The notes: a model not told the origin generated them from the sequence alone. A stretch of 64,000 nucleotides of DNA from Diadophis punctatus similis (GCA_023053685.1 JALIGW010000004.1:80298361-80362360), one strand, 5' to 3'. Numbered from the stretch's first letter, positions 43,461 through 54,290 are shown. A program made the numbers and translations.

Positions 43461-44160
43461 CTTTTACTTTATTACAGTCCAAGACTGACATAAAAATGGC
43501 CCAAGACTGAACATTTAAAATTACCAAATTATGAGTTTTCCCCAACATAATAAAATCTATGCATACAAATTATGAGCAAATTAAAAGCTTAAATTTACAG
43601 CATGGAACTCTAAAAATCCCGAAAAGGTTAAACTCTATGAGAAACTACCAACTAGATTTTTATTTTATTTTATTCACTTATATGGCCGTTATCCAGAGAT
43701 AATAATATCATGGCAATCCAAAATACAATAAAACCACAGACAATGTGCAATAAAATACCCCTCGTATAAGTTTTAAAATATAAAATAAAATCAAGCAATT
43801 GTACCAGCAATATTAAATTAACGGCATTATTTCCTCCTCCATAGGCTGTCTGAAATAATCTTGCAGAAAGCCAGCAGGAGGCTATTCCATAGTACAGATA
43901 CTCCCTGCTGAAAAACTTGAATAATATTAAAACATTATATGGCAATCTATTAACATTAATGCGTAAAACAATAATTACTCACTATCGTAAAAGTAATATA
44001 CAGTATAAAATATTCTATTAAAAGAATAAAACTATAACTGTGGTATCATCAAGACAAAGGATAAGAATGTAAGTTGTAAAATATTCTATGCTAATATGCA
44101 ATAACAAGAGTTGGTTAAAATAAAGTGACTGGAAGATTAGACATAGTCAGGGATACAATA

Positions 44161-44545
44161 CTGGTAGCCCTTGACTTACGACCATTCGCTTAGTGACTGT
44201 TCCAAGCTACAATGGCACTGAAAAAAATGACTTATGACTGTTTTTCACTCTTATGACCATTGTAGCATCCCTGTGGTCACATGATCAAAATTCAGGCACT
44301 TGGACATTGGTTCGTATTTATGACGGTTGCAGTGTCCCGGGGTCATGTGATCCCCTTTTGTGACCGCCTGATAAGCAAAGTCAACGGGGAAACCAGATTC
44401 ACTTAACAACTGGGTTACTAACCTAACAGCCACGGTGATTCACTTAACAACTGTGGCAAGAAAGGTCATCAAAAGGGGCAAAACTTACTTAACAACTGTC
44501 TCGCTTACCAATGGAAATTTTGGACTCAATTGTGCTCGTAAGGTG
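44161..44545. mobile_element. Tigger-like element
   Basis: Starts CTGGTAGCCCTTGACTTACG after TA. The blocks AGTGACTGTTCCAAG, CACATGATCAAAATTC, TGTGATCCCCTTTTGTGACC and TTCACTTAACAACTG are present. The right end (GTGCTCGTAAGGTGAGG) is degenerate. Confidence 0.75.
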
Positions 44546-44612
44546 AGGCCCACCCATGAAGCAACTCTTGTTGAGCGTAGCTTCTGTTGGACCATGAGTT
44601 TGTTGATGGACC

Positions 44613-44915
44613 CAGGGGTGAAATTCTCTGAAGTCTGCTGCCGGTTCGCTTCGTGCATGCATGCGCGCCGCAAGCACTACCATGCAGCGCTGAAAAAGAA
44701 GCATTTTGAAGCCAACAGAGTCTGCAAAGGTAAGTAGAACAGTGAGGGGGAAATCAAAATCGTAACTAGGGGTTAAACCCTAACCCTAGTCTAGATTGCG
44801 CGGCACAGCTGATCGTCGCCCAGCTGATCGTCGGATATACCGGTTCGCCCGAACCGGTAATATTTTTACTACCAGTTCGGGCGAACCGGTCCGAACCGGT
44901 AGCATTTCACCTCTG
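44613..44915. mobile_element. hAT element with perfect target duplication
   Basis: CAGGGGTGAAATTCTCTGAA and GCATTTCACCTCTG, flanked by GATGGACC (44605-44612, 44916-44923). GGTTCGCCCGAACCGG inverted words lie inside. A short CCCTAACCCTA stretch lies at 44775. Confidence 0.92.
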
Positions 44916-45254
44916 GATGGACCCATTGCTAGTATGCCAGCCTTCAATAAACTCACGTGCCTGGTGGGTTTTGGCGTGGCCAATGACTTTGGCTTCATAC
45001 ATTATATTGAACGATGTGTACATTAAAAGTGCTTTTATACTTGGGAACTTCTGTCTTCCTAAAATAAGCTGCAGGGCTGCTATATATGTTTAACTACCAA
45101 TAAAAAGCAAATTGAGAGCCCTATTTTTGTCTGTTTGGCATTTGACATCCTTTATTTGAGGCTCCAGAAATGCTCTCCCTAGGAGTTTGCGTATGAAGGC
45201 GAGAACTCCAACTAAATTTTACTTTTCAGAAGAGTGATAGCTTCCATGCAGACT

Positions 45255-45481
45255 GGAACTTGTCCCGTTTCCAGCCTTCCCGAACTTCCGGTAGGCCCAT
45301 TTTTCAGCCTCCGCGTGCACTCTGCACTTACCTGAATCCAAAACGGGCCGTGTGGGGACTCCTGGGAGGGGCAGGGTGGGCGGGGCCAGCCAGGAGTGGG
45401 ATTTGGGGGTTCTCCGAACTGCCCAGAATCTTAGCTAGAGGTTCTCCCGAACCCCTGCGGGCCCACAGCAGCCCACCCCTG
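45255..45481. mobile_element. hAT element fragment, right half
   Basis: GGTTCTCCCGAACCCCTGCG and AGCAGCCCACCCCTG match the right end of the family. The left terminus is lost. Confidence 0.6.
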
Positions 45482-46081
45482 GATGAGGGGCTCTGTAGGT
45501 GATTGCATGTAACACTGAGAAGACTCTTTGAAGACCGCTCTTATTTCGAAGTTCAAAAAGATAACTGGAGATCTCAAATGCTCAAGCTGTTGTTTATTAA
45601 ATTAAACGAGCAGCAGAATCTGGATGGATGAAGTGTGTTCTGAAAATGATTTGTCTCTACCAGACTGAAGGCCTATTTTCTTCCTTTTTTAAAAAAAAAA
45701 GAAGGCAAATGAACAGTTGATGACTCATAACGATGGCAATCTTTGAAACTCTGTTGTGATCCTTTGAAGAAAAAGTGAGAAGTGAGTTACAGCTTGGAGG
45801 AGTTAAAATAACTCATCGCCGCAGCTTCTTCTGCCCTCTGGATCTTTTTTGATCTCATTACCGATATATAATAGGAATTCAGGAATCCATGCCGTGAAAA
45901 TATCACAGGCATAGCTGTCTTGACTTGCCTGCTTGAATTGCAAACTCTGTGTATCTTGAGGAACTTCTGTCTTTCCTGAAGTTCATGCAAACCTTAACAG
46001 TTCTAACAGGAGACCAAGGAGATGAAACAATGCAAATTAAGAGGAAAGTCTGCCTGGATTGGAAATTTTGCAAAAAAAAAT

Positions 46082-46360
46082 TGTTAGATAGTGGGCAAGG
46101 ATCACAGGAGACAGACTTCAGAACATCTCTTTTATTCAGCTCACTCAAATAACCAGCAAAGCACAGTCTGACAGCTAGTGCTTTTATAGAGGGCTGTCAG
46201 ACACAACAACCAATACCGTCTGAGCATTCAAACGCTGGACCTGGGTGAAAACATACAGTTCAGTTAGAGTTCAGCTAGAACATAACAAATCAGAGTTCAG
46301 TCAGAGTTCAGCTAGACATAACAAGTTAGAGTTCAGTTAGAGGTCAGTCAGAACACAACA
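46082..46360 (-). mobile_element. LTR of a retrotransposon (3' LTR)
   Basis: Minus strand: starts TGTTGTGTTC and ends ATCTAACA. It carries a TATA-like CTATAAAAG and a downstream GAATAAAAG polyadenylation-like signal. It is clearly related to the solo LTR at 53454 (TTCACCCAGGTCCAGCGTTT; AGCTGTCAGACTG). Its U3 start has about three partial repeats of TTAGAGTTCAGCTAGA. Confidence 0.82.
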
Positions 46361-46373
46361 CCCCTCCCCTTCT
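46361..46373 (-). other. Polypurine tract of the LTR element
   Basis: Minus strand AGAAGGGGAGGGG ends exactly where the LTR begins with TGTTG, as expected for the plus-strand primer of an LTR retrotransposon. Confidence 0.75.
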
Positions 46374-46676
46374 AGATGGAGCAGTCCGACAAACGTAGTT
46401 GTGCAGGTAGGCAGGGCGTTTGGGAACCCTCCCTGACCTGCGCAGCTCAGTCGTAGGCGAGGCAGCCGCCTGTTCGAACAGGTCTACTGTCGCTCTTGGG
46501 TCGAAGCATGTTGCTGCTGAAGACGAATTTGAAGCTGCAGATCTGCTGAGGAAGACAAAATATTGAATTTGTCCACCTTCATGGGCTCCCTCAAAAAGAA
46601 CTCCAACTGAGCAGGGGAACAACTGCAGCTTCATAGCTGGACTTTCAACAGAAGCTTCTTGGTCCATGAAGTGCAT
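46374..46676 (-). pseudogene. 3' end of an LTR-retrotransposon polyprotein
   Basis: An open frame on the minus strand, possibly read into the LTR, ends in a basic LRRSGRVPKRPAYLHNYVC segment. This kind of tail closes many retrotransposon pol proteins. Upstream are acidic and Ser-rich residues. The 5' part of the element is missing, since CR1 begins at 46784. It is a partial retrotransposon, not a host gene. Confidence 0.55.
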
Positions 46677-46783
46677 TCAGTTCAGGAGCAGAGAAAGGAG
46701 TAACTTCAGGGCATATATTAGTGTTTGAAACACAGATGTAATGTTCTTGAGTTCTCCTGAGAATAGCCAATCAATCTATTCCC

Positions 46784-46984
46784 CAAAGCACCAGAAGGCA
46801 GGACAAGAAGCAATGGGTGGAAACTAATCAAGGAGAGAAGCAACCTAGAACTAAGGAGAAATTTCCTGACAGAGAGGACAAATAACCAGTGGAATATCTT
46901 GCCTCCAGAAGTTGTGAGTACTCCATCACTGAAGGTTTTTAGGAAGAGATTGGACAGCCATTTGTCTGAAATGGTACAGTGTTA
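46784..46984 (+). mobile_element. CR1 LINE 3' end fragment
   Basis: AAGCAATGGGTGGAAACTAA, GAACTAAGGAGAAATTTCCT and GAGATTGGACAGCCATTTGT are CR1 sense sequence. The last 60 bp of CR1 are missing. Confidence 0.85.
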
Positions 46985-47043
46985 GAATATTCATGACGGG
47001 GAGAGCCCTGTGCTTGGTGGTTCTGCTTCTCCAATAAATGGAC

Positions 47044-47326
47044 CAGAGATGGTATTCAGCTGGTTCGGACCGGTTTGGACCGGTTCGCCCGAACCTGTAG
47101 CGGAAATTGTGGGTGGGGCCCACCGCCCCTCTGCCCCGACTCTATTTTGTCCTATTTAGGCACGTTTTTGAGACTGGGCACATGCACGGAAGGCGCACGC
47201 GAACAAAGCACATGCGCGGAAGGACATGTGTATGCGTGGAGGAGGCACATGCGAGCATAGCAAGTGCTCACACGCGCACGCTCACATTTGCGAACTGGTA
47301 GGGAAGGTAAGTGAATACCACCCCTG
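47044..47326. mobile_element. hAT element, GC-rich family
   Basis: CAGAGATGGTATTCAGCTGG and GTGAATACCACCCCTG; flanks AAATGGAC and AATTAGAC agree at 6 of 8. GCACATGCGCGGAAGG words repeat inside. Confidence 0.75.
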
Positions 47327-47520
47327 AATTAGACCCTCTTTCTAATCAGCCTCCAGCCTCCATTTTGTCTCCAGTGCCTTTCTCCTGGCTTAGAACGGAA
47401 CCGGATGGATATTTCTTCCAACAGGGTCTTACAGGAGACCTGGATGAAAGAAGCAATATATGTGGGTAGTTATTATTAAATTTTGCTAGAGGAGTCAGGG
47501 ATAACCAGTGAGCCTTGGTA

Positions 47521-47605
47521 GATTTATTTTTTTTTATTTTTTTCTTTATTTTTTTTATTTTTTTCTTTATTTTTTTATTTTTATTTTTATTTTTTATTTT
47601 TTTCA
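47521..47605. repeat. T-rich low-complexity tract
   Basis: Runs of T6-T8 separated by A or C (ATTTTTTTCTTTA). The poly-Phe and poly-Lys frames are artefacts. Confidence 0.92.
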
Positions 47606-48025
47606 AACTGTGTGCATCCAACGCTACATCTGCCTCCTTCTGCAGGGTGGCAGCATCAGTGCTTGTCAAACTTACAGTTAATGTCAATAAAATAAGACTT
47701 ATGCATAGTGCATCTCTTAGCAAGGTGCCTAACAACCCTTTGAAAACAATTAAGCATCCGAATGTCAACAGCAACAGTAATGAGAAATCTTTGCACAATA
47801 AAATGACAAAGGCAAAGCAATCTAATTTTTTTTAATAAAAAAACAAGGTTGCCGTCATTAAAAACGTCAAAAATCAATTAAAATATAAACGATCCTACCG
47901 CTTACCAAAACTGCAGGTTGAAAAAAATTCAATTAGCGAAACATAAAGCGATGTTCTTTGCGTAAGCATCACGTTTTATCAGACCCGGTTAAGAAATTGG
48001 TAATCTGTGGAATGGATTAGATTCA

Positions 48026-48375
48026 CAGGGGTGAAATGCCCGAATTAGAGGCAGCCGGCAGTCACTTTAAACTGTATACTTTTCTAATCCAGGGTTGAAA
48101 TGCTCCCGGTTCGGGCGTGCCTGCCGGTGGTCGGAGAGCTGGTAGTGACAACCATTTGGGTTCTTTTACCCTCTGCGCATGTGCAGAACACTCTGTGCAT
48201 GTGCAGAGGGTAACAGAACCCAAATGGCGGCATCCGGGCGGGTGGGCGAAGCCTTGCGCTGTTGTCGCTACCGGCTCTCCGACCACCGGCAGGCACGCCC
48301 GAACCGGGAGCATTTCACCCCTGAATTAGAAAAGTATACGGTTTAAAGTGACTGCCGGCTGCCTCTAATTCGGAA
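48026..48375. mobile_element. hAT-derived long palindrome
   Basis: An inner element (48090-48323) has ends CAGGGTTGAAATGCTCCCGG and CCGGGAGCATTTCACCCCTG. Unlike the other copies, the flanks are not direct repeats but continue the palindrome: about 48 bp (CCGAATTAGAGGCAGCCGGC and on to TTTTCTAAT) is repeated inverted on the far side. Confidence 0.85.
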
Positions 48376-48555
48376 CATTTTATGTGGAGTTTTAAATTAG
48401 GTTATGTCCCAATGATACCTGAAATTTCATCAATACCTCCTGAGAATTATATAAGAGCTGTTTTTGGATGTATGCCATTTCAAAGATGAAAAATGGAATT
48501 ACGCAGGATTTTGCAGCCAGTATTTCCTGGTGAAATAAATTTCTCCCAGTACTTT

Positions 48556-48777
48556 AGCAATAGCAACAGCACTTAGACTAATATACCGCTTCCCAGTGCT
48601 TTACAGCCCTCTCTTAAGTGGTTTACAGAGTCAGCATCTTGCCCCCAACAATCTGGGTCCTCATTTTACCCACCTCGGAAGGATGGAAGGCTGAGTCAAC
48701 CTTGAGCCAGTGAGAATCGAACTGCTGGCAGATGGCAGAATTTGCCTGCAAGACTGCATTCTAACCACTGCACCACC
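48556..48777 (-). mobile_element. MIR-like SINE
   Basis: AGCAATAGCAACAGCACTTA, AATCTGGGTCCTCATTTTAC and CACTGCACCACC. Near full length on the minus strand. Confidence 0.85.
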
Positions 48778-48844
48778 TTTATATGCAGCCATTGTTGGTA
48801 TGAATAGGCCAGGAAAATTTACTTTAACGCCTGCAACCAAACTA

Positions 48845-49224
48845 CCATATTTTTTGGGAGTATAAGACGCACCGGAGTATAAGACGCACCTTAGTTTTGG
48901 GGGAGGAAAATAGGGGGGGGAAATCTACCTACCAGGTATTCATCTGGCTAGCGTCCTTAGTCTGGTCAGCTTCAGCACATTATTTTATCCCCTGGTTAGG
49001 GCTGAAAAAAACTTTTTCGGAGGGAATAGCAATGAAAAAATCCTGCAAGCCAGGAAGACTGTTAGCACCTCGTTAGGGCTGAAAAAACCTTTTTCAGAAG
49101 GAGTAGCAATGAAAACAAGCCGGGAAGAGCCAGGAAGATCATTAGCACCTTGTATAAGACGCACCCAAATTTTCAGCCTCTTTTAGCGGGGGAAAGGTGA
49201 GTCTTATACTCCGAAAAAATACGG
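48845..49224. mobile_element. TA-flanked inverted-repeat element, short form
   Basis: CCATATTTTTTGGGAGTATA and CTCCGAAAAAATACGG, each beside TA. The interior matches 18382 in the opposite orientation (TACCAGGTATTCATCTGGCT and AGCGTCCTTAGTCTGGTCAG). Confidence 0.8.
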
Positions 49225-49667
49225 TAAGCACCATTGATTACACTGGTTTTTCTCAGGATTTTATAAACCAGCTCAACAATTTAACAACTGCACAGTGCTT
49301 AAGCACGATCATACCTGCCAATCACTGAGACATCAGGATATTCCCACAATAAGATGGTCAAAAAAGATGGAACACGTTTGGGATTAGATTTTGATTTTGG
49401 CTGTTACAGGTCCTTTCTAAAATCATTGCAATCAGCTCTGGTGCTATGAAATCTGGATTCAGCTCTTCCAGTGGATAATGACAGCTTGTTTTGTCTGTGT
49501 GCATTAACCAACAAACATGTTACTTAACATAGAGGGAAATGTGGGTTTGATCAGGATTCCTTCTGTATAAGGGAAAAAAATATATTACCAGTCATCAAGT
49601 CCATAGCAGGGGCCATGGAGCACCCCTTATTTCACGGGTGGGGTACTCTATAGTCCTTGGGCGGGTT

Positions 49668-49820
49668 GCTCCCTTACCGGAGTGTGGTCTTACCAAGGCA
49701 TTGTAAAGTGGTATTAACACTCCACGTGATCTTGTTTCTATTCTTCTGTTAATGCAGCCTAGGACTGGGTTGGCTTTTTTGGAAGCTGCAGCACACTGCT
49801 GGCTCATATTTAACCTGGCT
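49668..49820 (-). mobile_element. CR1 LINE internal fragment
   Basis: GTGTGGTCTTACCAAGGCAT, CTGTTAATGCAGCCTAGGAC and CACTGCTGGCTCATATTTAA are complementary to CR1, as in 30670-31464. Confidence 0.75.
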
Positions 49821-50432
49821 AGTTCAAGTATTGTGGGAGTTGAAATCCACAGATCGCAAAAGGGATCATAAATGCCCACCCCTGCCTGATTTGAAGGCAG
49901 CCCTCCAAAAAAGCATTGCGAATCTTTATTATCACTTTTAAAAGACAACTGCAGCCAAGCTGCTTAAAAATAAATCATGCAGCAGCAAGAGAAACGAGCC
50001 AGCCATTTTTTAAAAGAGATTTATAGTGCTGGGAACAAACTCTCTAATCATCGGATTATATTCCAGCAGCTATTTGGTAGGATCATGTCCGAAGGACTCG
50101 ATGTTTGGGGAAAGCTTGCTTGGAATTGGGCAAGGAACAGATGTCTGATTGGCCACCAGTCAAGGCTGAGGATCAGAAATTAAATTAGGCAACTGAAATT
50201 CAGAAAGTCCTCCAGGCAGGCGAGTCCACAAGGGGTGGCAGAATGTCAAAATCTGCAAGAGAGCAGGAAGAGTTGAATTGCAAGGTAGGGAATTTGAGTA
50301 TGACACTGTAAACTCTATCTTGGTACTGTAGATGTTGACTCCTGGAAGGACTTTAATTCCTTTCAAACAAAAATAGAATCATTCTAATTGATTAGCACCA
50401 AGACAACCTTAATTCTTCAAGTACATTGATAA

Positions 50433-50690
50433 GTTGCTGTTGTTCAGTCGCTAAGTCATGTCCGACTCTTCGTGACCCTATGGACCCCACAGCACGCCAT
50501 GCCACCCCCTTTCCCCTCCTTGTCTCCTGAAGTTTGCCCAAATTCATGTTTGTTGTGTCGATTACCTTATCTAACCATCTCATCCTCTGCTGTCCCCTTC
50601 TCCTTTTGCCTTCCATCTTCCCCAACATCAGGGTCTTTTCCAAGGAGTCCTCCCTTCTCATTAGGTGGCCAAAGCCAAAAGTGAGCAAGG
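50433..50690 (-). mobile_element. Bov-B (RTE) LINE, C-terminal coding end
   Basis: Minus frame: FGHLMRREDSLEKTLMLGK, then RRRGQQRMRWLD and SRRVGHDLATEQQ, the signature end of the Bov-B protein. The nucleotide text GTTGTTCAGTCGCTAAGTCA and TGTCCGACTCTTCGTGACCC is the hallmark 3' sequence. Bov-B is known for horizontal transfer among reptiles and ruminants and is the driver of Sauria SINEs. Confidence 0.92.
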
Positions 50691-50802
50691 AAAGAAGAGT
50701 GGTTTGTTAGTGATCTGCTGCCCATCCTGATCTTATGAAAGGCTCGGTAGGTGCTACTGTAGGCTTAAGAACTAAGGAGTTGAGCTTGCTTATGAAGGGA
50801 AG

Positions 50803-51760
50803 AATGAGTTTGGTCTAGAGGTCAAGGCACCAGGGTAAAAACTGGGGGACTGAGAGTTCTAGCCCCACCTTAGATAGGAAGGCCAGCTGGTGACTTGGGG
50901 CCAATCAACAAGAGGCTGAGAATTCTAGTCCCACCTTAGATAGGAAGGCCAGCTGGTGACTTGGGGCCAATCAACAAGAGGCTGAGAATTCTAGTCCCAC
51001 CTTAGATACTGTAGGAAGGCCAGCTGGTGACTTGGGGCCAATCAACAAGAGGCTGAGAATTCTAGTCCCACCTTAGATAGGAAGGCTGCTGGTGCCTTGG
51101 AGCCAATCAACAAGAGACGGAGAATTCTAGTCCCACCTTAGATACTGTAGGAAGGCCAGCTGGTGCCTTGGAGCCAATCAACAGGAGACTGAGAATTCTA
51201 GTCCCACCTTAGATACTGTAGGAAGGCCAGTTGGTGACTTGGGGCCAATCAACAAGAGGCTGAGAATTCTAGTCCCACCTTAGATACTGTAGGAAGGCCA
51301 GCTGGTGACTTGGGGCCAATCAACAGGAGACTGAGAATTCTAGTCCCACCTTAGACACAGCCAGCTGGTGACTTGGGGCCAGCCAGACTTCCATGAAACA
51401 GCAGTTTCCCAGGAAAAAGGGAATACATTACAGAAAGAGGGTTGAAACAAAAGATAGCATCGCCCTGAGCTGCTCAGGAGGTGGAGAAAGAGAGTTAGGA
51501 TAGCCACTCCTTAGAATCTCCCAGGGTCTGTCTGTTAGAGTGAGGGTAGTAAGCATATAGTCTGGCAAGATTCTGTCTATTGTATGTAAACAAATTAAGA
51601 AGTGAACTCCGGCTAGATTGTTCTGTGTCATACTTGGGCTTAGCCTGACAGTCAACCCAACTCACCTCACAAGGTCGTTGTTGAGGGGGAAATGGGAGGG
51701 GGAAAGGGTATTCTGTTTGTTCGCCACCTTGAACTACTTACAAAAATAATAGAGGTGGGA
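50803..51760 (+). mobile_element. tRNA-derived SINE expanded by an internal minisatellite
   Basis: Head: GTTTGGTCTAGAGGTCAAGG (box A) and GAGAGTTCTAGCCCC (box B position). Body: CCAGCTGGTGACTTGGGGCC. Tail: AACCCAACTCACCTCACAAG, then GTTCGCCACCTTGAACTACT and an AATAATAGAGGTGGG end. The body is amplified to eight units and about 265 bp of other sequence (51386-51650) separates the units from the tail. Same SINE family as 14232. Confidence 0.72.
50847..51375. repeat. Minisatellite, eight units of 65-73 bp
   Basis: Each unit carries GAATTCTAGTCCCACCTTAG and CCAGCTGGTGACTTGGGGCC with AATCAACAAGAGGC. Two unit types alternate irregularly: with and without a CTGTA insertion after GATA. Confidence 0.93.
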
Positions 51761-51765
51761 AGGGA

Positions 51766-51990
51766 GCATGGGAGGGAAGGAGGGAGGGAGGAAGGAAGGA
51801 AGGAAGGAGGAAAGAAGGAAGGAAGGGAGAAGGAGGGAGGGAGGGAGGAAAGAAGGAAGGAAGGAAGGAAAGAAGGAAGGAAGGAAGGAAGGAGGGAGGG
51901 AGGGAGGAAAGAAGGAAGGAAGGAAGGAAGGAAGGAAGGAAGGAAGGAAGGAAGGAAGGAAGGAAGGAAGGAAGGAAGGAAGGAAGGAAG
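51766..51990. repeat. (GGAA)n microsatellite at a SINE tail
   Basis: GGAGGGAGG, GGAAAGAAGG and pure AAGG runs begin right at the end of the SINE. Confidence 0.95.
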
Positions 51991-52458
51991 ACCAGCCTCT
52001 CTTATACAACAGCAAAATAGATAGCAGTAAGTTGACAGTGACAATGGCGAAAGCACCATAGTGTAAGAGGGGTTGCTTGCCTCACTTGAGTTCTACAGTG
52101 GACAGGAAGTCATCCTGTGGGATTTCCATTCATTGAAAAATAATTCTTTCATATATCTTCAGAGATGTTATTTAAGTTCCAAATATGCCTTGGGTTAGAA
52201 CAGAATGTAACTATGGAAAAAAAACTTTACAGCTCCATCTCTGCAGAGAAATGATTTTTTTCCCCCTTCCCCCTGGAGGGACTAGTAAAAAGAAAACCTT
52301 GTTTGAAATGAAGATGCTGCCTCCAGAAACCTTGGCTGTGTTTCAGGTGTAAGCAATTTGTTTCCTTCCCAAGAAATTGTAGGCGTTCACTACAGTATCC
52401 AGTTACTGTGATGGATATTTAAAAGCTTTGCAGGACAAGAAAAGAGTACAAAGTAGAG

Positions 52459-53026
52459 CAGAGGTGTCAAACTCGATTTCATCGAGGGCTGCATCAGGGT
52501 TGAGTTTGACCTTGGGGGGCCGGGGGGGGCATAGCCAGCTTGATGTCACTCATGTTGCAGGCGCCTGTGGTGGCCCGAGCGCTCTGCCAGCGAAAACGGG
52601 CTCCCGAGCTCCGTTTTCGGCTGCGACGGCCTCCTGCAACACTCTGCCAGCGAAAACGGGCTCCTGAGCTCCGTTTTCGGCTGCGACGGCTTCCTGCAAC
52701 CCTCTGCCAGCAAAAACGGGCTCCCGAGCTCCGTTTTCGGCTGCGATGGCCTCCTGCAACCCTCTGCCAGCAAAAACGGGCTCCTGAGCTCCGTTTTCGG
52801 CTGCGACGGCCTCCCGCAACCCTCTGCCAGCAAAAACGGGCTCCCGAGCTCCGTTTTCGGCTGCGACGGCCTCCTGCAACCCCCTGCCAGCAAAAATGGA
52901 GCTCCATTTCCGCTGGCAGAGGTATCATGGGCCAGTCCTTCGTTATTTCCAGGGCGGCCCCATGGGCCAGTTCTAAGCACCCCATGGGCCGGATCTGGCC
53001 TGCTGGCCTTTAGTTTGACACCCCTG
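52459..53026. mobile_element. hAT element (GTGTCAAAC family)
   Basis: CAGAGGTGTCAAACTCG and AGTTTGACACCCCTG ends. Flanks AAGTAGAG and ATGTAGAG agree at 7 of 8. The inner GGGCTGCATCAGGG and GGGCCGGATCTGGCC are usual for this hAT group. Confidence 0.9.
52581..52885. repeat. 60-bp minisatellite within the hAT element
   Basis: Five complete units containing CTCTGCCAGC, AAAACGGGCTCC and GAGCTCCGTTTTCGGCTGCG. The period is exactly 60 bp, a multiple of three, which keeps several frames open on both strands. Confidence 0.95.
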
Positions 53027-53453
53027 ATGTAGAGCAAGATTCAAGTTATCGTCAAATTTAAAAAAAAATAAGACAAAGGCTAATGTTAATATTGCACTTT
53101 CCACCTTTAGGCCTGATTCTAATTGCTCCACTTAAAAATCAACATTAGAAGGAGAACTATGCAGATTTTTGCCAACAATGGGTGTGCGATTATTTAGACA
53201 TTCACAGCTTTGCCAGATTGAAATTCTCAATTCAGATGCTACCTTTGAACCTGTTTTCACAAGTCAGGATATCTCTGGAGTTCGTTTTTGTGTACCTTTG
53301 TTGTTTCTTGTTTACAAAGGTTTTGGACGTAGTATTGGAACTGTAGATGTTTAAGCAATCCAACTACCTGTGGTTGTTTGGAATGGCAGTGAACCTGTTT
53401 TTTAAACATGTCTGTAGGGTAATTAATAATCAGTGCCCTGTGTTTTTTTTTTT

Positions 53454-53656
53454 TGTTATGTACTGACAGTGAACATGGTTTCACCCAGGTCCAGCGTTTG
53501 GGCGGGAGAATGCTCAAACGCTATTAGTTAAAGCATCTGACAGCTCCCTATAAAAGGGCTAGCTGTCAGACTGCAAGTTGCTGGTTGTACAGAAAGTTGC
53601 CAATAAACAGTTGTTCTGAAGTTGTTCTCCTGAGTCATGATTCCCACAACTTAACA
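53454..53656 (+). mobile_element. Solo LTR related to the LTR at 46082
   Basis: TGTTATGTACTGACAG start and ACAACTTAACA end, with CTATAAAAGG TATA-like box and CCAATAAACAG polyadenylation-like signal. Flanking TTTTT on both sides is compatible with a 5-bp duplication but has little information. No internal region adjoins. Confidence 0.8.
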
Positions 53657-53756
53657 TTTTTTCTTCTTCATTTCCCCTTCTTTCCTCCCCCCTCTTTGTA
53701 TTTAAACTGTAGTCTTTAGTAGGGGAGGTTTTCTAAATAGCAACAGCAACAAGAAC

Positions 53757-54000
53757 CATCCTGTCAGGGGCGAAGAATCAGAGTCACACATTAAGTTCCA
53801 GTTCAGAAGACTTATTGCTTATGTCTATACATGAGAATCTAGTCAACTAACGCTCGGTGCTAAATTGGTTCTAGATAGGAATCAGTGGAATTCAAGAGAG
53901 GCTGGTCTTAGACCAATTGTGGCAATGTAATGATTCTAGGCTGGTTCCTCTCTTGACTCCACCACCAGGCTCTGCTTGCTCTTCTCCTAAAAACCCTTCT
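53757..54000. repeat. Unclassified repeat Y, copy 2
   Basis: Same landmarks as copy 1 at 24298 (CCTGTCAGGGG, GACTTATTGCTTATG, GGAATTCAAGAGAGG, GTTCCTCTCTTGACTCCACC). Confidence 0.6.
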
Positions 54001-54102
54001 CTCGGACATTGCAGTAAAAGAAGCCAGGATCCTGAAAGAAAAGGGAAAGGAAAAGTTTAAAGTTTAAAATCAGGAAACATTCCTTAATCTTTGCACATTA
54101 TT

Positions 54103-54290
54103 TATTTGAGGGGTCCTTGGTGCTCTCTGAGCTTGCTCGTTTTCTTGCAGACATTTCATTACTCAAACTAGGTAACATCGTCAGTACTGATGGATGATGT
54201 TACCTAGTTTTGGGTAATGAAATGTCTGCAAGAAAACAAGCAAGCTCAGAGAGCACCAAGGACCCCTCATTTTAACCCTGAGCTATATAT
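54103..54290. mobile_element. Pair of inverted PLE termini
   Basis: Left arm (minus): AGGGGTCCTTGGTGCTCTCT on the + strand, CAGACATTTCATTACTC and GGTAACATCGTCAG. Right arm (plus): GATGTTACCTAGTTTTGGGT, AATGAAATGTCTGC and GAGCACCAAGGACCCCT. Both arms carry the hammerhead-like core; the left reads CTGACGA and GAAA, and the right has an altered core (CTGATGG). Confidence 0.7.

Noticed and set aside
46344..46676. A 110-codon host gene
   Set aside because: It ends at a polypurine tract and LTR, so it is the tail of a retrotransposon polyprotein.
52494..53037. Overlapping frames of 157-163 codons with 20-residue repeats, first considered a repeat protein
   Set aside because: The 60-bp minisatellite lies inside a hAT element with clear termini and near-perfect target duplication, and frames are open on both strands alike.
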